From Onchocerca volvulus (taxonomy: Eukaryota; Nematoda; Chromadorea; Rhabditida; Onchocercidae), in NCBI GenBank assembly GCA_000499405.2, contig HG738140.1:2977634-3041633 (forward strand): a stretch of DNA of 64,000 nucleotides, written 5' to 3'. The stretch's first letter is position 1, and each line of letters starts with the position of its first letter. Of this stretch, positions 52,547 to 62,581 are shown one piece after another. The notes beneath the pieces were generated by a model. It saw nothing but the letters and a program-made list of their open reading frames with translations, was not told where the DNA came from and made no database searches. The translations under genes and the position numbers were made by a program.

Positions 52547-55500
52547 ATAAAATGATAGTCTTGAAAAAAAAGGTCTTTCATATAAAACATTCAATTAATT
52601 GATCTTTTATGTATATATTTTTAATTAATAGATATTCATATCGAGTTATAAAATATCCAATTAATTAATCTTTTATTAATATATTTTAATTGATAGATAT
52701 TTTATATCGATTTCTTCGATAAAAATTAGAGAAAAAAAAGAACCACTTTTATCGATGAAATAATGTATGATTATTTGTCATTTTAAATTTGTGAAATGAT
52801 GATGAATTATCTATATAAAAGTAGAGCAAATATAAAATTGATTGAAATTGACAAATGCATAAGAAAAAGAATCATAATCATCCCATAATCATTGGAACAA
52901 AAAATAAGAATTATAATCATTGGAAAAAAGAAAATAATTTCCATTCAATACTTAATAATAGTATAACTAAAAAAAAAAAAAAAAGAAAAATTGGAAAAAA
53001 TGGATGAATCAGAAAATGAAACTTGTCCATTTTGATACTTATTATCTAGCATCCTTGATCAAAAAATTTAGCGGGAAGACGATTTTCATGATATAAACGA
53101 ATTCTTAGAAATTGAAATGTGACATTCATTTACATTTCTATTTTTTCACTCTTTCCGAGTGACATTGTTCCCCTTTTTTTTATTTTCTTTCAATTCTGTT
53201 TCCAGATGACATCGTTTTGAATTAATGGCAATTGGAAAATGAATTTACATAAGTCTGGTACTTTTTTTTTCTTTTTTTTTCTCAATTCTTAGTCAATGAT
53301 CAGAGAATCAATTTTCTTTTATTTATGCAGACTTTTAGCTCCAAATATAGTTTATCGCAAAATTCAGGGAATTATCTCTATGTCCAGCATTAGATGTACA
53401 CCGACATTCAAACGAAACGAATAGATTCCATTGATTTTCGAGCACATTATCTAGATGATATCAATTGCTGTAGTCAATCGAAACTAAAAAAAAAAAAAAA
53501 AATTATCAAATCGCAAATTCGCAGCTGTCTTTCAATCATATAACGTTTCACTATTTCTTATCGATGGTTGTCTGATATGGCGGAGAAAGTCATCATTTTT
53601 GCATTCATTTCAAACTTGTAATTTTCATATAAGTGTTTAACGAATGAGCAGTCTCATTTCAAAATGACTTGAAATTTTTATCATTTGAGAGGAAATCGTA
53701 TCAGTAATTGCTCTTTTCTTCAAAACGTAATTTTGCATTTTCGACCATGCCGAAAATTCGCCAAAAACTTTTCTACAGAATTCTCGGTGTGCCAAAAAAA
53801 TTCTCTAACACATCTTTCAGAATTCTACTTATCCGATGTTACTAAATGTATCAGCTCATTTTATTTTTGCAATTCTAAAAGTTAATGCAAATCTAAATGA
53901 ACAATCTTCGATTCTTTTTTGCTCGATTAATCAATTTTATCTCAAATTTAACAATTATCATCAAAATTAAACTTCCTGCGTTGTAATAACCCAATCGTAG
54001 CTTATTTTATTAGAAGAAAAAAAAAGACAAAAAAACAAAAAAAAATTAGCATTAGAAAATAGAATCGGAGAATAGAACGACGGTTGGAACAACCAAATTT
54101 ATGAGACACACGATCTGGACGATTCTAACGGAAACTTCTTTATATCAAGAACTACCGTTACGCCCCGAAAACTGGTTATTCAACTCAAAATATTTCAAAA
54201 CTACAAAGCTGTAATCGAATTATAAAAGCAATAGTAAAAGGTACTTTCTTCATACTATTACAATGATCAAAATAGCAATATTGTTGAATGAATCAAAAAA
54301 AAAAAAAAAAGCACTGTTGAACAGTAATTTAATCAAAAAAAAAAAAAAAAAAAATTGGTTTCTTCATTTTCTGACAAAAAATTATCATATATGTTTTCAT
54401 TTCTTTTCATTAATTAATTTCTCCATTCAATTCTACTATTTTTGATTTTTAACATAAAACAAAAATATTAATATTTTAGGAAGACGAGAAATTCCGAAAA
54501 TAATACGGTGACAACAAGAAAAGAACGAAATTTGTAATAGTGAAATAAAAATGGGTAAAAAAAAATTTCTCTTTCTTTCTCTATCTCTCTCTTTTAAACA
54601 AAAAAAAAATATATATATATATATAAAATAAATAAAAGACAAAAAAAAATATAAAATAAATAAATATTTTCTTTTTTTCAAAAATCATTCTGTTCCGGTA
54701 CTAAAAATATCTTCCCATCTCTAGTCTGCACTTCATCTCTCTTATTCAACATTGAAAAAAATTTCATTATTATTCAATGAAAAGAGATTAGAAATAGAAA
54801 AGTAATTTGTTATGATGACGAAAATGAATGTCTTGTTAAAACAATATCAATTTCGAAATTCTAAAATTAACTCTGAGCTGTTAAAATCATGTTTAATTTG
54901 GGGTAGAAAAAGTTAGAGACGAAAATTGCGTCATATTTCCATCTTTATTACAATTATAATGGAATTTAACAGTAAGGAACAAAAACGTAATACATTTTTC
55001 GGTTGTAATTTAAATAATTTCTTCAACTAATCAATGCGTTACTTCGACAATGAATTGGGTTTTTTTTTTATTAATTACGAATTTGTTTCGTAATTCTTTT
55101 AGTGATTCTATCACTTTCAAAAAAAAAAAAAAAAAGTAAAAAAAAATTGCTCCATAACTATATGACTCACTAATTTCCTAAAAAGACATAAAAATTTCTT
55201 CTGTATTTTTTCTTTTACTTTTTTTTACAGTTTTTCTTCTTTTTTTTTTTTTTTAATGAGAAATTCCATTAAATAATTAATTACAACTTTGCATTAAAAG
55301 AAAATTAAGTTTCGAAGATCTAAAGTCAATTCGGTCGAAATTTCAATATCAATAGTCAAACTGCATTTTTTTTTCATTTTCTTTTCTTTTTTTTTTTTTT
55401 TTTGATGAAATTTTTCTAGAACTGTACATAGTGTCAATAATGACTTGCAAAGATGGTGTGACATATTTTCGAAAATTTTAAAGACTGAAAAAGTATTGTC

Positions 55501-55962
55501 AGAGTTTTATTGGGTGAAATCTGGTATAAACAAAATGTTCAATCAGTTGGTATCGTGAACTCATCAGAAACTTCGGAAAAAAAAAAAAAAGAAAAAATAT
55601 AACGTCGGAATTTTCATTTAATGAAAAAATTTTTGTCAAAAAAAAAAGTTTCAGCTACCGAAAACTGGAAGACGAATATGTTCAACATAGAATTACTTTC
55701 AAATATCAACTAATTTATTACAATTAGTAATCAAATTTGACGAGAATTGATCTAATGAACTTGAATAATCTATTACAATAAATAATCAAATAGGTATGAG
55801 TAATTCAGCTTTTTTTTTTTCGCTTGAAAAAATAAAAGAATACTCAAACGAAATAATTATTTCAATTTCGAAAAATTTTTAGAAAAAGATAATTAGTTAA
55901 AAATATGAATAAGTAATTCTCTATCATACTGCATTTGTAATTTGAGGAAATAAAACGGCAAG

Positions 55963-56290
55963 ATGGCAAAAAACGCCATCAGCTCGATAAAATTTTATAA
56001 CAAACAAGAATTTGACAGATTTCAGAACAATCCAGATCATCTCATCCACTACATCAAATTCGAGCAATTATCTTCAAATAATTCGGAAATCAGTAAACCA
56101 ATCTTCACTTCTGTCAGAAATATTATTCTATTATAAAGATGAAGGTACAAAAAACGAAAGAAATGAAAAATATGAAATATTGTTTGCTTATTTCTTACAA
56201 TCCATATTAATAACATTTACTTTTTTTTCTTTTTTTTTAGAAATTCTGCCGAATGGTGAAAAAGTGAAAATAGAGAATATTTTGGTGAAA
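55963..56290 (+). pseudogene. Small coding-like element with a frameshift, unrecognised
   Basis: An ATG at 55963 opens a 57-codon frame of convincing composition, MAKNAISSIKFYNKQEFDRF and then NPDHLIHYIKFEQ, ending at TAA 56134. One base out of frame, FYYKDE leads to a donor GAAG|GTACAA (56155). A poly-T acceptor at 56240 then continues in that second frame as EILPNGEKVKIENILVKSK. A one-base shift near 56125-56133 would make one continuous reading frame, so this may be a broken two-exon gene or a sequence error. The IHYIKFEQ pattern faintly resembles half-TPR (HAT) helices; this is weak. The 3' part runs into the direct repeat that starts at 56273. Confidence 0.35.
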
Positions 56291-56944
56291 TCTAAAAAAA
56301 AAAAAAACAGATGAAATGGATTTGAACTGATCCTTCTCTTCTCTTTCCCCGAAATTTGGATATATACAATTGCTGCTTTGACATTGCTTTCTCGAGCTCG
56401 ATCAATTATCCTTATCAATATCTTTCGTAAACTTATCATCCGCAAAATGTAATCACAATCAGTCATGATGGAAATGTAAGATAGTCTGCAAAACATAATA
56501 TTTCTATGTTTCGAAATAACATATCAACCTTTCCTAATCTTAATAATTGAGTAGAAATTAAAAGATAAATACAATTTAGTATTAATTAATCTTTCTGATT
56601 TACTTTTTTGAACAATTACAATGAACATTATGAACAATAAATCAATCAAAAAATCAACACTGTATACTGATAACTTTACTTGATTAAATCAAGCGTAATC
56701 GTGACGTAACTTGCCATCTAGTTTTTTGTTTCTTCCTCTTCATCATCTACCAGTTCCAATACTCCATAAGATTGCATATATCGATACCTGAAAGAATGGC
56801 TGCCGGTAGGAAACTCAAATTGCAATTACATTTTGAAATCATTTCTGAATTTCCAAATTTTTGGTCTTTCATTCCGATTGCTTACGACCATTAAAAGAAA
56901 TCTCCTATCAACATATAGCAATCAAAGTTTTTAGCTATTACGAA
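56273..56944. repeat. Direct repeat copy A (~672 bp, ~99% identical to 62582-63250)
   Basis: From GAGAATATTTTGGTGAAATC to AATCAAAGTTTTTAG, the sequence matches the block starting at 62582 with about six substitutions, one single-base gap and a poly-A length difference (14 versus 12 A). It contains the minus-strand tail exon 56816-56718 of the broken gene. Both copies have the same orientation and lie about 6.3 kb apart. A second, older pairing (57345-57480 with 63299-63440, roughly 80%) continues beyond the sharp end of the first. Confidence 0.9.
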
Positions 56945-58322
56945 CTGAAAAAAAGTCAACAACTTTCAGCATTTCATGAATTCTTGATTTTGCTTCTTTT
57001 TTTTCTTTACATATCCAATTCAAACTTATGTGAAATATTTCTTCCCTCATCGTTAAATTTTCCTTTTCCTTTTTCTTTTAATTACCAGTGATTAATTTTA
57101 GCAGTTAAATTTTTGCAAAATTTAATTAATTTAAGGATCAAGTATTATCATTATTATATCATATTATAATACATCTTCATTCGCAGCTTCTTTCTGCCTC
57201 TTTAAATTCGAATCCGATTCCTAAATTGTATTGTGAAGCATAATTTCCGAATACTTAATTAACGTAACAGGATGAACTGCAAAACCACATTCACCTTAAT
57301 CGCAGGCTTGTCAACAGTTTGCTAAATATAATGAATCGGGAAATTGAAAATCCTCAACATCTTGTAAATACTTTTTTGCTGCATTGAATTCCCTTGTCAA
57401 TCAGCTAGTGCTTTTGGGCTATTTTTAATAATTTTTGGTAAAGAAATTTCAAAACATTTTGTTGCGAAGGATAGTTGACATAGAATGAAATAAATTCAAA
57501 CGATTACTTTGACATTTTTGGACAGAAAATTTCCGTATGATCTATTAGTCCACAATTTTTGCTTAATCCACCAGCTTCGAGAAATGTCTGGAACACTGTA
57601 CGTTCATTCTCGACATGCCTTTGCTCCTGAGAATAATGATAATAACATATGACATTATTGATCAATCCATGCAAACTATGCGATGACAAACTATGCAATT
57701 TTCAATTTATGCGTAAACTATTCCTATATGCAACAGAATATATACAATAATTTGACCTATCTTCATAGAAAAACACATTAGTTAACATTGGTCTATTAAG
57801 GTGAGACTCATAAACGAAACGTTACTTCGTTATATATAATTTCATTTTGAACATTATGCTTTTTATTTTATTAAATAAAAAAATTCATAAAAATATGAAA
57901 GTAACTTATCACAAGACAAGATGACGAAAAGAACAATTCAAAATGATTGTTAATAATGATAATCTGTTCATTAAATGGATAAACCGAAGCAGAACAATAG
58001 GTCGGACAGATTCCTCTTCCAAACATTTTTAAAGGTATGGGATGAGGGTCTTTCATCGGATCACTAATTCCTTCTTGTTGTAGCATTCTAGACTTTTGTT
58101 CTTGATTTATGGATATCGTTGGCTGCATTGGCTCTAAATATAAAATGATAAATGTTCGTTGTTCATTTTTACACACTGTTTCAAATCCTCCACCGGTTGA
58201 TCTGAAATTGTGAAACAACATTGTAGTCGAATAGGCGCGTGTTTAAGAATTCTCGGAGACTCAAGATTTTGAACAAACGACCAGTTATATTTCCATTTAT
58301 CTAGACTAGCTGGATCGACCAT
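56718..58322 (-). pseudogene. Conserved-looking gene, broken by a frameshift; family not recognised
   Basis: Three minus-strand segments look coding. Segment 1, 58322 to about 57940, starts MVDPASLDKWKYNWSFVQ and continues SPRILKHAPIRLQCCF. At about 58137 the frame HLSFYI meets a stop, while the next frame takes over at once with LEPMQPTISINQEQ, then MFGRGICPTYCSASVYPFNE. A single missing T in an ATTTTAG-like word would explain this. Segment 2, 57626-57508, follows the acceptor TTATTCTCAG and reads EQRHVENERTVFQ, FLEAGGLSKNCGLIDHTE, then KMSK at a possible GTAATC donor. Segment 3, 56816-56718, reads EFPTGSHSFRYRYMQSYGVL and ends in an acidic tail; it lies in the 99% direct repeat. The joins between segments are inferred. 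No function is assigned. The gene may be a pseudogene or may contain a sequencing error. Confidence 0.45.
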
Positions 58323-58354
58323 GAAAAAGTGGTTTAATTCAGCTATCTATCCAC

Positions 58355-58500
58355 TTTTATAACTATATAAATAAAAATGTAAATATTCGCTGCTCTAATC
58401 CTTAAATCTACGAAAGTTTCACCGATTACTTTGAAATTTTGATAAAACGTTGCATTCAAATGGGCGCATGTTCCTATATACGTATATCTACTTTTTTTTT
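58355..58500 (+). mobile_element. Helitron-end-like sequence 1
   Basis: CTATATAAATAAAAATGTAA is followed by a tract containing TTCACCGATTACTTTGAAAT and AACGTTGCATTC. This resembles the TCTATATATAAAAATGAA ... ACCGATT ... GAAATTTGG pattern typical of many animal Helitron termini and their non-autonomous relatives (family knowledge). A related copy lies at 58741-58840. Confidence 0.4.
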
Positions 58501-58551
58501 TTTTAATCTGTAAAATGTGTGAAAGGTAAAAACATGCATTTTTTGGTAATA

Positions 58552-58582
<31 letters not shown>

Positions 58583-58659
58583 ACTCCTTTCACTCTCCTC
58601 CCGCTATCTATGATCACCTTTTTATTCCTTCCATCCATATTGTTCTCTCATTATTCTCA

Positions 58660-58845
58660 ACTAGTTGGACCCGGAAATGCTCTGCGTGACTGATCCAGCC
58701 AATCCATAGGGGTTAACCACATTTCGCGTGATCCGGCCCAGCTAGTCTATATAAATAAAAATTTAAACCTCTGTTTGTTCAAAATATCCAAAAGTCTTCA
58801 TGTATTGCTATCAAATTTTGATACAACGTTGCATTCGAATACGCG
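58660..58845 (+). mobile_element. Helitron-end-like sequence 2 with GC-rich leader
   Basis: A GC-rich stretch with GATCCAGCC and GATCCGGCCCAGCTAGTC is followed by TCTATATAAATAAAAATTTA and a TTTTGATACAACGTTGCATT segment matching sequence 1. The two are probably diverged ends of the same element family, in the same orientation and opposite to the helicase remnant downstream. Confidence 0.4.
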
Positions 58846-59110
58846 GTTTTTTTTATGCACGCGGCTGTAACTCAGCCTGGTTAGATGAAAAAAAAAAAAA
58901 GAAAAAAGAGAAAACGAATGTTTCTAATGTTGGGAAAAAAACTGATACTTCGTAATTTAACTTTCAGTTTGGTTAGATTGACGATTAATTCTTGCTATTT
59001 TGATTCCGCTAGGTCAACAATAGGTTTGAGGAGGTTTTTTTGTGTTTGTGTGACAGAAATAAATGCTATTAAGGAAGGTTTTTTTTTTTTTTAATGAAAA
59101 GTGATTCTTC

Positions 59111-59165
59111 GTAACAAACAAATATCAGAGAATATCCAGACAAACTGATCACTGGCTTATTCTTT
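59111..59165 (+). repeat. Dispersed DHW repeat, third copy
   Basis: Reverse-complement match to 21398-21450 and 44120-44187. On the plus strand it reads RISRQTDHWLILSFVADRK and stays open for about 20 further codons. The matching region continues to about 59285 when compared with 44058-44120. Confidence 0.5.
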
Positions 59166-59435
59166 CCTTTGTTGCTGATAGAAAACACTATTCAAGTGAG
59201 TTATCGGATTGTTGCTTGTGCCGCTTTGAATTGTAGAACTGGAATGGAGCTCTAGAATTCCGAACTGCTGTTGCTGTTGCTGCGTCGAGCTTTTTCAATC
59301 TGTGAATTGGAGCGTCTTAGTGATAAACATATTTTTCATCTATTTGAAACTATGTCGCGCCACTTCACCTTTAATATTTCTTGTTTACAGTAATTATCAT
59401 AGTGCCATCTGACATCTTTCAGTTTTTGCCCACAT

Positions 59436-59862
59436 CTAATATGTTTAATTTCACAATACTTGTTGGTATACAATATATCTTGTTCCATTGTCAATGTAGA
59501 TGTAGAGATTGTCTGGTTGTCAACTCTAGAGCGTACAATATTTCATATCCATGTGAGAAGTTATCGTCTCTAAATCTAAACCGCACAATTCCAAAGGTTG
59601 GTCCTTAGCTTTGTTGATGTGAATGCAAACGCCAATCAAATCGAGAATTGCAATCTCCTAAACTGAAATGGAATATCCATTGGAATAATGGGAATGCGAA
59701 GAATAAGGATATTTTCACCTTTGATAGGTCCTGTCAAGATTTTGCGTCCACAACATTACTCATTAATTTTCTTACTGCAAGCCGCATGTCGTCGCAAAGT
59801 TTTGGTTGGTTGATATTTCGCAGCATGATAATTGACACGTCGATTTTCAATTGCAGTATGTG
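59436..59862 (-). pseudogene. Helitron PIF1-type helicase remnant, C-terminal part
   Basis: The minus strand reads HILQLKIDVSIIMLRNINQP and LCDDMRLAVRKLM. After a one-base frameshift near 59735 it reads KILTGPIKG, then IPIIPMDIPFQFRRLQF, then a stop, then a further shifted stretch with FSHGYEILYA. These match the order of motifs in the C-terminal domain of Helitron-encoded PIF1-like helicases (PIMLLRN, LCNGTRL, IPRIPL, PFQF..R.QFP, SHGQLYVA). Frameshifts and stops show it is dead. It is the continuation of the block at 61490-62450, separated by an insertion. Confidence 0.75.
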
Positions 59863-60086
59863 CGAACGAAACACGAATGAACATAACACGAATGAATCTC
59901 AGGCTTGGGTAATTAAATCAGTTATGATGCAAGTTTATTCAAATTCATTCTGATAAAATAGGACACGGACCTCCTATCCTTTCTTCTCATGCTTCTGGTC
60001 GGAGTACTACCTTCAGCTTCCATTATCTCTTTTTTTTGCCAAATAAACAACTTACCTGCCTTTTTGTTTTCTGTTCCTGTCTTTCT

Positions 60087-60104
60087 TCACCGGCTCAGCC
60101 CCCA
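60087..60104 (-). other. Putative tRNA primer-binding site
   Basis: The plus strand reads TCACCGGCTCAGCCCCCA, which ends in CCA like a tRNA 3' end. The implied acceptor stem (GGCTGAG/CTCAGCC with discriminator C) resembles proline tRNAs. On the minus strand it reads TGGGGGC..., directly after an LTR-like end. Similarity is by eye only. Confidence 0.35.
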
Positions 60105-60106
60105 AA

Positions 60107-60143
60107 ATTTTGTCGCTTCTTTTCTTTCTGATAGCGACAAAAT
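60107..60143. other. 11-bp perfect stem-loop
   Basis: ATTTTGTCGCT (60107-60117) and AGCGACAAAAT (60133-60143) form a perfect inverted repeat with a 15-base purine/pyrimidine-skewed loop, three bases from the putative primer site. Confidence 0.7.
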
Positions 60144-61489
60144 AATAAGTTGAATTCTGTTCTTCCGTTTCCACAGTTTCATCTATTTTGATGTTTATTC
60201 ACTTGGTAACGAACCTCAAACTTGGATAATTAAACCTTTATTATGATTAATTTATAAATCAACATACGCAACAATTATTACAACAATTATATTAACAATA
60301 CAATTCCGATAATATTATGAAGAGATTATAATGTAAAAGAGGGGGGGAGATAGGTTTGGTAACGAAGAAGAGTTAGTTTATCACCGGCTGGTCCACTCGA
60401 CCAAGCTGATGGTAGCTTGTTGGTTGAAATGATTTTGTAATCAGGACCCCATCCCATCTTCTTCGTGGACGGAGGGTCATGGTACATTGTAGAGACAAGA
60501 AAGATCCTTTGTTGTCTCGGAAGTATGCGCCTTTGATGCGCATGAGATTGTGCTTTAGTTAGCTGATGATAATAGAGAGTTTTTTTAGGCTCTTTAACTG
60601 GATAGACAAAAATGATTCTACAATCAACTACATGAGATATGCAATGTAAAATTTTAAACAAAGGGATCACTGATTTTTCTTCTTTTACCTCGCGATTTCA
60701 CGACAAGTTATTACAAAAAATTTGACTACACGACACGATGCATGTCGTGAAAATATTTTTTGCGAATGTGACAATTCCTTTTAGAAAAAGGTATTTATTG
60801 AATAGGAAGCAATTACGAACCAACAATTATTCGAATGTATCCAAATGGTTAATCACTGTGTTTCTTTCCTTGCTTACTCGTAAAACAGAAGATTTCTTGT
60901 CCCTTTTGCTGATTGTTTTGTTGATTGGAATCGAGTTTCTGGGGTCGCTGTATAATAATGTCGGTAGAAAACCCTTTTAGAGGACTCAGAATCCCTCCTT
61001 CTTTCCTGTTTCCAATTTGGCGCTTCAGGATCTCGCTTTGTTTAACTGTTAGTTGCAGCGTTTAACGGCAAACATGTTTACCGTTTTGGAGGGAAACATG
61101 TTTACCCTAATATTGTTGGCCTGTTGGTACATTTGAAATTAGCGCTTCACGACCTTTAACACCCCTTGTTTATATCAATTTTCGGATTTTTCCGACAATG
61201 CACAACAATTACAAATCAATAATATCAATAAAGCAAATTTAATTATTAGCGTTCTCAATTTATTAAAGTAAAAAAGGGATAGGAAACCTGAGTCGGAGCA
61301 TTAAACCGCTTCCGCTGACACAGCTCGTATAAAATGATGGAAGAGGGCGTTTTTGTTAGCACGTGAGGGACAATAGACATTGGCTTGGTTAAGAGTTACA
61401 AAGTTATTTAAGAGCAAAGAAATGACTCGACGCATCTGCAAGAATTACAAATCATTTGAATGAAATTTTCATCGACTGTTCCGACATAC

Positions 61490-62450
61490 GGTGGCATTTC
61501 TAGCATATCGAGTAAATTCGAAAATTATGTTGGATAATTGGCCGCTTCATCTGCTTCCATAACAATATCGGCGGATTTATATATGATTGCCTCGCTTTGA
61601 ATGTTAGACTGAACAATATTGTTAAGTTCGTAGACGTCTTTGTTCTCGGCCGCATGTTCAGTCAGCTAATCGTGATTCTTATAAGCGATTTGAATAATTT
61701 CAACCAATTCTTCTTCTGACGTCACTAAATTGCAAAAGTTATAATGCAGTGAAATTCGTCACGAGATATCTGAGGTAGATACACCGGCACTTTCCTGTTC
61801 CCAATTCCAACAGTTGATGCGAAAATATCGTAGCTGTTCTTTTCACCTATCAATCGTTTTGTAGCCAGGCATGCATATTTGTAATTAATTTAAACATCTT
61901 TTTGTGTCATCACAAAGCAAAGTATTTCAGACAAGCATTTATTTCGTCAACTGATCAAGGAATTACAAATAATGTTTGCTTGAAATCTCCTGCAAGCAAA
62001 GTTAATGCATTTTCAAATGGTCTGATGTTCCCATAAAAATTTTGCAATGTTCGATTAAGAGCCTCGAACGATTTTTTGTGCCATTATACATTCATCACAA
62101 ACAAGAAGTTTACATTTCTGCAATCCTCTTCCCATTCAGATACTTTGGAAATGTACATAACTATTCTTTGTCTATTTCACTCCTTGAACGCGATCGCCGT
62201 GTTCGCTACGTGCATTCTCAGGTCTGACTGCATATCGCACTACTGCTTCCGATGGGAAAAAAAATCTGATCGAATTGTATAATTTGATTCGTCGTTCGGT
62301 TGGATTGGAGACTGCTTCTTCTAACTGTTGTGACTCCTAAAGATCAACGATAGCAATCGTTTAAATGTTCATCACGTTGCCATACGGAGCACAAAAACTG
62401 GAGTTTTGATTTCTTTTGTTCCAAAAAAAATTGGGCGCAGTGTACCGGAA
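61490..62450 (-). pseudogene. Helitron PIF1-type helicase remnant, N-terminal/central part
   Basis: Minus-strand fragments in the right order include LQKCKLLVCDECIMAQK (Walker B-like DEC motif, near 62120), INFACRRFQ with the overlapping LLAGDFKQTLFVIP (near 61985), SRDEFHCIITFA, SEEELVEIIQIAYKNH, ENKDVYELNNIVQSNIQSE, and EADEAANYP followed by LEMPP at the insertion point. They match the helicase domain of Helitrons, rolling-circle DNA transposons. Several frameshifts and stops interrupt the frame. The Rep nuclease domain is not seen; the DNA just upstream is direct repeat copy B. Confidence 0.75.
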
Positions 62451-62581
62451 TGGCTAAATGAATAATATTCGCAAAAGAAATGCGAAATCAGAGACATTAA
62501 TCAATATGATGATAAAGAAAGGCGAGGAAAGATTGCGGTATCCTCTACAATAAAAATGACCAGTTGATTCCAGAAGGTTAT

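Larger units (their letters stand above)
50558..55950. other. 5' flank of the PTR gene and gene desert
   Basis: No coding exon could be supported. A TTTTTCTACAG acceptor-like site lies just upstream of the PTR start on the minus strand, so spliced-leader addition is possible. Slightly GC-richer patches at 53330-53460 and 54060-54180 could be promoter DNA. The remainder is AT-rich with homopolymers. Confidence 0.5.
59863..61489 (-). mobile_element. ~1.63-kb insertion splitting the helicase, LTR-element-like
   Basis: The helicase homology stops after the codons for MPP at 61490 and resumes with HILQL at 59862, so everything between is an insertion. On the minus strand the insert contains an AATAAA hexamer near 60240, an 11-bp stem-loop (60107-60143), an 18-base tRNA-primer-like site (60087-60104), a GTAAGT donor-like site near 60053, and a short open frame from ATG 60023 with a basic start (MEAEGSTPTRSMRRKDRR). 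This is the usual order of LTR end, primer site and leader. A ~30-bp stretch (59888-59918) resembles 60208-60238 near the poly-A hexamer, as expected for two LTR fragments after an internal deletion. Family and exact ends are uncertain. Nothing intact is encoded. Confidence 0.45.

Noticed and set aside
56188..56496. Minus-strand 102-codon frame in direct repeat copy A
   Set aside because: The matching frame in copy B diverges after the variable poly-A tract, and the stretch reads like 3' flank; not supported as protein.
60326..60670. Minus-strand 114-codon frame inside the insertion
   Set aside because: It falls in the LTR-like segment and shows no recognisable domain; more likely a chance frame in less AT-rich DNA.
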